Assembly: GCA_002329495.1 (NCBI GenBank) | Contig: DCTH01000157.1 | Coordinates: forward strand, 22,359 to 28,046 | DNA from: Syntrophothermus sp. UBA1445 | GTDB taxonomy: Bacteria; Bacillota; Syntrophomonadia; Syntrophomonadales; DTU052 | DNA: 5,688 nucleotides | Direction: 5' to 3' | Part shown: in pieces, positions 1-4,623 of the stretch | Numbering within the stretch: the first letter of the stretch is position 1 | Layout of the letters: each line of letters opens with the position of its first letter | Program-made: the position numbers and the translations under genes | Notes under the pieces: generated by a model | What the model saw: the letters and a program-made list of their open reading frames with translations, nothing else | Told to the model about the DNA's origin: nothing | The model's database searches: none

Positions 1-158
1 CTTCACCGATCAGAATAAACCGGGATGAGGAACACCTGTCGAACATAGACGGTATTTACCCCATGGGGGAAGGTGCCGGTTACGCCGGCGGCATAATGTC
101 ATCCGCGGTTGACGGGGTCAAAACCGCAGAAAAAGTAATGATTAAGTACGCCCCCTGA
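1..158 (+). CDS. FAD-dependent dehydrogenase, COG2509-like (3' end only)
   Basis: The frame starting at base 3 is open from the left edge to a TGA at 156-158 and gives about 51 C-terminal residues. They contain SPIRINRDEEH, then GIYPMGEGAGYAGGIMSSAV and DGVKTAEKV. The GEGAGYAGGI...AAVDG-type block is the hallmark of the C-terminal FAD-binding part of the COG2509 'uncharacterised FAD-dependent dehydrogenase' family, where glycines contact the flavin and the following helix packs on the cofactor; that is family knowledge. The N-terminal Rossmann fold and active site lie outside the window, so the substrate cannot be inferred. Members are cytoplasmic flavoproteins of poorly defined reaction. No terminator is visible in the 98 bases before the next gene, so read-through into the cold-shock gene is possible. 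Confidence 0.8.
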   Translation, partial: SPIRINRDEEHLSNIDGIYPMGEGAGYAGGIMSSAVDGVKTAEKVMIKYAP

Positions 159-204
159 TTTGTTAGATATTGGCTCGGATAGATAAATATTCGTGAAATA
201 ACAA

Positions 205-234
205 TTGACCGTCCGGACACAATACTACCAGAAT
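205..234 (+). promoter_or_regulatory. possible sigma-A promoter of the cold-shock gene
   Basis: TTGACC (205-210) resembles a -35 box, and CAGAAT (229-234) resembles a -10 box after an 18-base spacer. The -10 matches only 4 of 6 consensus positions. An 8-base palindrome, GTCCGGAC (211-218), sits directly behind the -35 box. Transcription would start near 241, giving a leader of about 15 bases that just includes the ribosome site. Many cspA-type genes have long leaders instead, so this is a weak call. Confidence 0.3.
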
Positions 235-256
235 GATTTTCTAGGAGGAAAGATAA

Positions 257-454
257 TTGATAGGAACAGTAAAATGGTTTGATGATGCTAAAGGCTATGG
301 GTTTATAGAGAGTGAAGAAGGAAGAGACGTATTTGTCCACCATACGGCGATTCAGGACTCAGGTTACAGATCTTTAACTGAGGGACAAAGGGTTAAGTTT
401 GATGTCACTCAGGGACCCAAGGGGGATCAAGCCAGCAACGTCCAGATTCTTTAA
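257..454 (+). CDS. cold-shock protein, CspA/CspB family
   Basis: A complete 65-aa single cold-shock domain, the usual length for the family. It opens with [15 protein letters not shown]. The RNP1 motif K-G-Y-G-F-I lies at residues 12-17 and RNP2 (VFVHH) at 25-29; Trp7, Phe8, Tyr14, Phe16, Phe26 and His28 are the expected stacking residues for single-stranded RNA or DNA. The C-terminal [12 protein letters not shown] is also typical. Such proteins are cytoplasmic RNA chaperones that melt secondary structure in mRNA. The start is TTG at 257, chosen because AGGAGG at 243-248 lies 8 bases upstream and the MIGTVKWF beginning matches the family. The gene follows the dehydrogenase by 98 bases and is closed by its own terminator. 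Which csp paralogue it is cannot be decided. Confidence 0.95.
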   Translation: MIGTVKWFDDAKGYGFIESEEGRDVFVHHTAIQDSGYRSLTEGQRVKFDVTQGPKGDQASNVQIL

Positions 455-511
455 AATGATCTGTAAAGAATACGGTTTCTGCTTTTTCGTCACGAATAAA
501 TACTGGTAAAT

Positions 512-535
512 AAGAGCCTTCGGGCTCTTTTTTTT
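512..535 (+). terminator. Rho-independent terminator after the cold-shock gene
   Basis: A perfect 7-bp stem, AAGAGCC/GGCTCTT (512-518 with 523-529), closes an ultra-stable TTCG tetraloop (519-522). It runs into an uninterrupted T-tract of eight bases (528-535). It lies 57 bases past the cold-shock stop codon. Confidence 0.93.
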
Positions 536-618
536 GAGAGTCACTTCCAAGATCAGTGGTTTGACTTGAAAGTAAAACCGATAATTGCCAATAAGTCTTC
601 AGTTTCCAATAGATATGA

Positions 619-651
619 AAAAGAAAAAACCGCTCCCCAAAGGCGGTTTTT
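619..651 (-). terminator. terminator hairpin, best read on the minus strand
   Basis: A 9-bp stem AAAAACCGC/GCGGTTTTT (625-633 with 643-651) closes a 9-base loop. On the minus strand the hairpin is followed by a T-tract, TTTTTTCTTTTT (complement of about 618-629); on the plus strand it is followed only by the T's of the stem and then CC. It could work in both directions. No plus-strand gene ends just before it, because the cold-shock gene already has a terminator at 512-535. It therefore implies a minus-strand transcript arriving from the right, such as the small ORF whose stop lies at 684. Confidence 0.7.
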
Positions 652-683
652 CCTTGATTTGAATTATCATACTTGATGGATTC

Positions 684-836
684 TTACTCCCGACAATCAC
701 GACTTCTACAGTTGTCCAGATCATCGCGGCTCTGCTTATCGTTATCTATCTGCCTCTGATCGTTATCGCGGCGATTTTGCTGGTTGTTACGATCATTTCG
801 GTTTCTTTCCCGGCTGTCACGCGTCGTGGTCTTCAC
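684..836 (-). CDS. possible small Arg/Asn/Asp/Gln-rich protein (uncertain)
   Basis: The minus-strand frame ending in TAA at 684-686 is open back to a stop at 888-890. From the only usual start codon, GTG at 834-836, it gives 50 residues, of which 35 are Arg, Asn, Asp or Gln. It includes RNRNDRNNQQ and RDDLDNCRSRDCRE, with two cysteines near the end. It has no hydrophobic core and no recognised domain, so it would be disordered, perhaps nucleic-acid or coat associated (guess). For it: a minus-strand terminator lies 33 bases past the stop, a promoter-like pair lies upstream, and GGAAGGGGG precedes the GTG. Against it: that ribosome site abuts the GTG with no spacing. The in-frame ACG (825-827 or 828-830) is better spaced but is not a normal start. 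It may be a decayed gene, or not coding at all. Confidence 0.35.
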   Translation of the reverse strand: MKTTTRDSRERNRNDRNNQQNRRDNDQRQIDNDKQSRDDLDNCRSRDCRE

Positions 837-844
837 CCCCTTCC

Positions 845-857
845 GAATACAGTATTC
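845..857. repeat. 13-bp palindrome, operator-like
   Basis: GAATACAGTATTC is a perfect dyad (GAATAC/GTATTC around a central A). It overlaps the proposed -10 box of the minus-strand small ORF, where a repressor would be expected to bind. No regulator gene is present in the window. Confidence 0.5.
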
Positions 858-882
858 TCTGAGGTTGGTGCGGATATGCCAA
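854..882 (-). promoter_or_regulatory. possible promoter for the small minus-strand ORF
   Basis: Read on the minus strand, TTGGCA (877-882) matches 5 of 6 bases of a -35 box. GAGAAT (854-859) matches 4 of 6 of a -10 box, and the spacer is 17 bases. Transcription would start near 847, just before the GGAAGGGGG ribosome-site-like stretch. A perfect 6-bp inverted repeat, GGTTGG/CCAACC (863-868 with 879-884, 10-base loop), spans the spacer and part of the -35 box. Confidence 0.3.
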
Positions 883-950
883 CCCGCTTACATAGCAAAA
901 ATCGGTAAGGGAGAAAATAGTGTTACTACAAAAACGGGAGGTAGATCACC

Positions 951-1166
951 TTGAAGAAAATTTCACCTTCGGAGATGCTCCAATTGCGAGAGTTGATGCA
1001 GATGGAGGCTAATGCCCTGGCGATGGCCCGTGTGACCCACAATGTAATTCAGGATTCGGAATTCAAAACCCTTTCCGATGCTGGGATTAAGGCCATGGAG
1101 GCCCGAATCCGCGAGATGCAGATGTTTATCAGCGACCATGATCTAATCTCAAGGGGGGTCCAATAA
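951..1166 (+). CDS. small helical protein, partner of the coat protein
   Basis: A 71-aa protein read from TTG at 951. This start is supported by GGGAGGT (936-942) 8 bases upstream; there is no better ATG near. It has no signal peptide or membrane segment. The sequence suggests two amphipathic helices, roughly residues 6-34 (MLQLRELMQMEANALAMARV) and 37-65 (AGIKAMEARIREMQMFI), joined by a short turn. That is the shape of half a ferritin-like bundle as in Coat_F proteins. I recall similar short proteins annotated as spore coat proteins beside Coat_F genes in Clostridia. The stop codon directly abuts the ATG of the next gene, so the two are almost certainly co-transcribed and probably work together in the spore coat. 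The role is inferred mainly from this linkage. Confidence 0.85.
   Translation: MKKISPSEMLQLRELMQMEANALAMARVTHNVIQDSEFKTLSDAGIKAMEARIREMQMFISDHDLISRGVQ
1151..1158 (+). promoter_or_regulatory. ribosome binding site inside the upstream coat-pair gene
   Basis: AAGGGGGG lies within the last codons of the 71-aa gene, 8 bases before the ATG at 1167. It selects 1167 rather than the in-frame ATG at 1170, though either is possible. It shows that the two genes share an mRNA and are probably translationally coupled. Confidence 0.6.
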
Positions 1167-1481
1167 ATGATGAAAAACCTGATCAATACGGTACTTGGGT
1201 CGGATGCTCAAATTACTGACGAAATGCTGGCCAATATCTCCCTGCAGGGTTCCAAAGGCGCCTCGGCAGCGTACCTGACAGCAACTCTGGAATCAGCGAC
1301 CCCTGAGGTGAGACGCATGTTTGGTGAATTTCTGACCCAGTCAGTAATGTCCCACGAGACACTCACCAACATGGCAATAAAAAAAGGCTGGTATAAACCT
1401 TACCACACTCCAGACGAACAGGTATCCCAGGCTTATCAGCAAGCCAGCCAGGCCTTCAGCGAAGGGATGCGTGCCCAGTAA
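1167..1481 (+). CDS. spore coat protein, Coat_F (CotF) family-like
   Basis: A 104-aa soluble protein that begins immediately after the previous stop codon (TAA then ATG). Residues about 15-78 fit the Coat_F pattern: an ITDEMLANISLQGSKGASAAY helix, then ATPEVRRMFGEFLTQSVMSHE (in the family, '...P.lR..l...l.e....h..l'), then MAIKKGWYKPY, where 'k.GWY.p' is the most recognisable family signature. The tail (80-104) is Gln/Ala-rich and helical, QVSQAYQQASQAF. CotF-type proteins are laid down in the coat of the developing spore from the mother cell; their molecular role is structural and poorly defined. The gene ends 47 bases before a terminator, so it closes a two-gene unit starting at 951. The family call rests on pattern recognition, not a profile search. 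Confidence 0.87.
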   Translation: MMKNLINTVLGSDAQITDEMLANISLQGSKGASAAYLTATLESATPEVRRMFGEFLTQSVMSHETLTNMAIKKGWYKPYHTPDEQVSQAYQQASQAFSEGMRAQ

Positions 1482-1528
1482 GGTTTCCTGGTTCCAGAAT
1501 CCGTACAAAAAAACTGAATTTGCCTACT

Positions 1529-1555
1529 GCCCGGTACACACCGGGCTTTTTCTTT
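1529..1555 (+). terminator. Rho-independent terminator of the coat pair
   Basis: A 7-bp stem, GCCCGGT/ACCGGGC (1529-1535 with 1540-1546), closes an ACAC loop and is followed by TTTTTCTTT (1547-1555). The converging minus-strand gene ends at 1562, so the same hairpin sits just past its stop codon. On that strand the nearest T-run (complement of 1507-1513) is about 15 bases beyond the stem, so termination of that gene here would be weaker. Confidence 0.9.
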
Positions 1556-1561
1556 CGTAGC

Positions 1562-2194
1562 TTACTTCACCCGGAAGAATCCCCATTCCTGCCACTGCCA
1601 GGTCGTGACCTCGCTCACGGGGGTTTTATCCCACACCCAAAACCACTGACGGCCGTTATACTCGGTTACGAGCAGCTCATTTTTCCCATCCTTATTGGTG
1701 TCCTTGATCTGCATATCCTTTATCGGCCGATCAAGGGCGGAGGACATCCAGATGGGCTTCAATCGGTGGTTGACCAAGTTGTAGACATACAGGTGACAGG
1801 TTAATTCATGATCCCGACCGGTATGCCAGAAGGGGCGTGATTGACCGAAACTACCCCTTTTCCATACAACCAGCAACAGGTCATACCGGTTGTCATGGGT
1901 TACGTCTGCAATTTGAAACGAGGCCACCCGCCAGTCGGCAGGTGACCTCCAGAGTTCCCGATTATCATTAACCACGATCAGCGTTTGTTCTTCCAGAGTA
2001 TAATGTTCGGGCTCATGATCCTGATCCAGATCGTAATCCAGGGTTTGCTTATCTGTGACTCCTGCACCAGGATAAGGTCGAGATTGAGACAGGCTGATCA
2101 GGACAAGTCCAATGATCAATGCCATAGTAATTGCTGAAACCACAACCACAACCGGGTGCCGCCGGTAAACCATACCTTTCCATTCATCCTCCAT
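1562..2194 (-). CDS. membrane-anchored protein with FG-GAP/VCBS-like repeats
   Basis: A 210-aa protein with an uncleaved N-terminal anchor (hydrophobic residues about 14-36, preceded by RRH, suggesting N-in and the rest outside). The exterior part has acidic loops in the style of calcium-binding integrin/VCBS repeats: DYDLDQDHEPEHYTL (53-67), IADVTHDNRYDLLLV (95-109) and IKDTNKDGKNELLV (163-176). The last is the clearest, DxNxDGxxEL. Between them are aromatic strands (RPFWH, PIWM, WFWVW, WQWQEWGFF). Such repeats usually build a beta-propeller, but only about three are present, so the fold is partial or different. The ATG at 2192-2194 lacks a ribosome site. GGAGG overlaps codons 1-2, so Met8 (2171-2173) may be the real start, although its 14-base spacing is long. 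It lies 129 bases after the DUF3160 gene on the same strand. Function unknown. Confidence 0.85.
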   Translation of the reverse strand: MEDEWKGMVYRRHPVVVVVSAITMALIIGLVLISLSQSRPYPGAGVTDKQTLDYDLDQDHEPEHYTLEEQTLIVVNDNRELWRSPADWRVASFQIADVTHDNRYDLLLVVWKRGSFGQSRPFWHTGRDHELTCHLYVYNLVNHRLKPIWMSSALDRPIKDMQIKDTNKDGKNELLVTEYNGRQWFWVWDKTPVSEVTTWQWQEWGFFRVK

Positions 2195-2323
2195 TAAATA
2201 ATGTGATTCATTTTGTCAGTGGCATTCCTTATTCCATAGGATTAAGTCTGATCTCCACAACATATTGAAGCCTCGGTTTGAATTATACCTGGATTAATAC
2301 CCGATCGTTGAAACTGATCCACC

Positions 2324-4489
2324 CTAAAACAGCGGCGCGTTTTCCACCTTACCGATATTGGATTGCACCCATTTCGGAGGCTGGGGTGCTTCGTCATTCC
2401 GCAGCATCTCCTGCCATTTGCTGTCTGTCAGCCGATCATTGCTCGGCCAGGGAAATTCATAGTATGAGTATACTGCCCCACGGGCTATCCGCAGTTTACC
2501 ATCCACCGGTACTATAGCGTAAATTGACCAGACCATGCCGGTAGCTTCCTCCAGCACTTTGTCCGGAGGGGCGGTAGCCACGTCGGTGACCAGGGCCGCA
2601 GGGTTTTCCCAGATCTGTGAAGGGCTTACGACATCATCGTCCTTCAGAGCTTCCAGCCAGAAGTGTTCCAGCTGTCCGCCGAAAGTCCGAATCAGTTCGT
2701 AGTCGGCATCAGTCAGCGGGGTGTTATTCAATTCCTTTTCCGCAATGTCCTTCAACGACAGAGCCAGGGTTTCCATACGGCTCAGGCTTTCCTTATCCTG
2801 ATCGCTCAAGAGAGCGCGGGATGCCAGACCTTCGCTCGTCATGGAGCACAGGGCCGCCAGCCGGGCAAAGAGGTGAGGATTAGGTTCTACGTAACCGCGG
2901 TCATCCTCCGGCTCCGCTCCGCCGCCCATTTCTGCATAAACCTGTTTGGCGTACAGTACGGTGTCGTGCTTGAGCTCGGTCCAGCTTCCCAGGTAGGTTG
3001 CCAGATCTTTGCACTGCCAGGCATTGTTGCGCATGAAGGATGGATAACCCTCAGGTTTTTCCCAGGTCAGGGGAAGCAGGGTGTAGAGCCAGTTCCAATA
3101 AAGGTTTTCCGTCCAATTGGACAGCTTCAGACCCTTGACATATTCCTGGAGCTTTTTCATGTTATCCGGATAGCCCTCATAATCCGTTTCGTTCATACTA
3201 TCCAACAAAGAATAAGCCTCCCTGGAGCCCATAGCCGCAGGAATGTCGAGGCCTTTGGGCAGAGTTCTCCGCTGGCCCTGGCTGTTTTCCTTAACCTCCC
3301 GGTAGATCAATCGCTGGAATATGGCAGCATCCAGTGTAAACCGCTGCCCCATGAAACGGAATCCTTTTATTTCCTGTTCGCGGTCAGGCTGGATACTCTC
3401 ATCAAAGATCGGAATGGAATTAATAGCTGGTGGCTCCAGCTTTTTTATGGCGTTAATAAAAGTGTTCCATTTGGTTTCATTTTCGACCAGGGCTTTGAGG
3501 GTTAATCTCTTACCGTAGGTTTCTCTCAGCACGGGTTCATACTGGTAGTAGCCCAGATCATCACTCTTGCCCACAAAGAAGTTGGTAGTCTGATAAATCT
3601 TATCCCAGCTATTAATGTTTTGGCCCTCGTTAAGGGCCAAGGTCATCAGGACCGCCGAGCGGGTCTCATCCACGTCCTTTTGACGGAAGGTTAAACGGCC
3701 ATACCACATCATGGCTTTGAAGTACCGCTTCAGGTCTTCTGATTTGGTGTAGTGACCACGTGGGATATACTGGGTGTAGTCCTCTTTCAGGTCTTCCAGA
3801 ACATCAACTTCAGCATGCCCAATGCTCATAACCGGTGAAATAGTGGTACTGTCATGCTTATCGATCAAGGACAGTTCCCTGGTTACCACATCCTGTACTG
3901 CTGCCGGAATTTTGGCCTTCGGGTCAAGAAGCCTGGCACCAACGGTAAAGAAGGCCAGGTTGCGCCGGGCGGCATTTTCCCACTCTGACCCTTTAAGTTC
4001 CTCATACTGTTGCAGTGACTCCCGCACCATATTGGAGTTCAAAGTCGTAAGTTCCGGGATCAAATACTGTCTCTCCACGCTCTTCAGCAGGTGATTAAAA
4101 AACAGATGGTAATTATGTAGCATGGCATCGGTGGTTACGAAATTGGGAGTGTTGTCATAGCGGTTGATCTCGTAAAGCATAAAGAATTCCGGCATCGTTC
4201 CCGGCGTTACCACAAAGCCATTGGTAATCAGGAGTTTGAGTGCTTCCGGTGAGAACTCAAACTTCTCGCGGTTCGTGATGTTGGAAAGATCAGGTTCAGC
4301 CTGGTAAGGCTTGATAACTGGTTTAACGTTAACGGGTACTTCGCGGTAGGTGGCAAATTCAGCGGCCAGGGCGGTTTTGTGGTCCGAGTTTCCTGCCTGC
4401 TGACCAGAAACACACCCGGACAGGGTCACGGTCAGAAAAAGAAAGACCGTCAGAAATGCTGTGAGTTTCCGGGGTCTCCTTGAATGCAT
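2324..4489 (-). CDS. DUF3160-family lipoprotein of unknown function
   Basis: A 721-aa protein read from the ATG at 4487-4489. A longer start at 4498 would abut its GAGGAG ribosome site (4499-4504), whereas 4489 has 9-base spacing. It has a lipoprotein signal peptide: basic MHSRRPRK, a hydrophobic stretch, and lipobox LSGC with Cys26, so the mature protein should be lipid-anchored outside the membrane. Blocks that I recognise from DUF3160 (Pfam PF11369) include NFVTTDAMLHNYHLFFNHLL near residue 117, RGHYTKSEDLKRYFKAMMWY near 244, NSWDKIYQTTNFFVG near 293, then LGSWTELKHDTVLYAKQ, and near the C-terminus GAVYSYYEFPWP with RLTD. Length is normal for the family and no frameshift is seen. No catalytic activity is established and no metal or nucleophile motif is obvious. 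It lies downstream of dinB and upstream of the FG-GAP-like gene. Confidence 0.93.
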   Translation of the reverse strand: MHSRRPRKLTAFLTVFLFLTVTLSGCVSGQQAGNSDHKTALAAEFATYREVPVNVKPVIKPYQAEPDLSNITNREKFEFSPEALKLLITNGFVVTPGTMPEFFMLYEINRYDNTPNFVTTDAMLHNYHLFFNHLLKSVERQYLIPELTTLNSNMVRESLQQYEELKGSEWENAARRNLAFFTVGARLLDPKAKIPAAVQDVVTRELSLIDKHDSTTISPVMSIGHAEVDVLEDLKEDYTQYIPRGHYTKSEDLKRYFKAMMWYGRLTFRQKDVDETRSAVLMTLALNEGQNINSWDKIYQTTNFFVGKSDDLGYYQYEPVLRETYGKRLTLKALVENETKWNTFINAIKKLEPPAINSIPIFDESIQPDREQEIKGFRFMGQRFTLDAAIFQRLIYREVKENSQGQRRTLPKGLDIPAAMGSREAYSLLDSMNETDYEGYPDNMKKLQEYVKGLKLSNWTENLYWNWLYTLLPLTWEKPEGYPSFMRNNAWQCKDLATYLGSWTELKHDTVLYAKQVYAEMGGGAEPEDDRGYVEPNPHLFARLAALCSMTSEGLASRALLSDQDKESLSRMETLALSLKDIAEKELNNTPLTDADYELIRTFGGQLEHFWLEALKDDDVVSPSQIWENPAALVTDVATAPPDKVLEEATGMVWSIYAIVPVDGKLRIARGAVYSYYEFPWPSNDRLTDSKWQEMLRNDEAPQPPKWVQSNIGKVENAPLF

Positions 4490-4503
4490 TCCAATCATCT
4501 CCT

Positions 4504-4545
4504 CTAATACTTAATCGTGCGAAACTAATCACTAATACGTAATCG
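4504..4545. repeat. direct repeat upstream of the DUF3160 gene
   Basis: CTAATACTTAATCG (4504-4517) and CTAATACGTAATCG (4532-4545) match at 13 of 14 bases with a 28-base period. A partial copy, CTAATCA (4525-4531), sits between them. The left copy touches the GAGGAG ribosome site of the DUF3160 gene. The position suggests a regulator binding site in that gene's leader or promoter, but no clear -35/-10 pair is seen nearby. Confidence 0.5.
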
Positions 4546-4583
4546 ATGGTGGATTCTTACATACAGGAGCAAATGAGCGGAAG

Positions 4584-4594
4584 GTCTGTCAGAC
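4584..4594. repeat. short inverted repeat in the dinB-DUF3160 gap
   Basis: GTCTGTCAGAC is a perfect dyad of 5-bp arms around one base, 29 bases past the dinB stop codon. A nearby dyad, CACCAGGTG (4606-4614), lies closer to dinB. Neither is followed by a T-run on the minus strand, so neither is a typical Rho-independent terminator. Whether dinB transcription stops here is unresolved. Confidence 0.3.
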
Positions 4595-4623
4595 TCCCGG
4601 TATTCACCAGGTGTCTTCAGGAT

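Noticed and set aside
80..343. 87-codon minus-strand open frame
   Set aside because: It is antisense to both the dehydrogenase 3' end and the cold-shock gene, and has no family features.
615..662. 15-codon plus-strand ORF starting MKKKKP
   Set aside because: It is made of the terminator hairpin itself and its A-tract, and has no ribosome site.
1520..1804. 94-codon plus-strand open frame after the coat pair
   Set aside because: It overlaps the coat-pair terminator at its start and then runs antisense to the conserved C-terminal part of the FG-GAP-like gene. There is no ribosome site.
2195..2323. Possible promoter (CTGACA...TTTAAT on the minus strand) in the gap before the FG-GAP-like gene
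   Set aside because: The spacer is only 15 bases and the -10 would overlap the start codon, so it could not make a leader for that start. A weak hairpin near 2262-2282 has mismatches and no T-run.
2663..3505. 280-codon plus-strand open frame
   Set aside because: It lies wholly inside the DUF3160 gene on the other strand. That gene has clear family motifs and a lipoprotein signal, while this frame has no recognisable domain or plausible ribosome site, so it is an antisense shadow.
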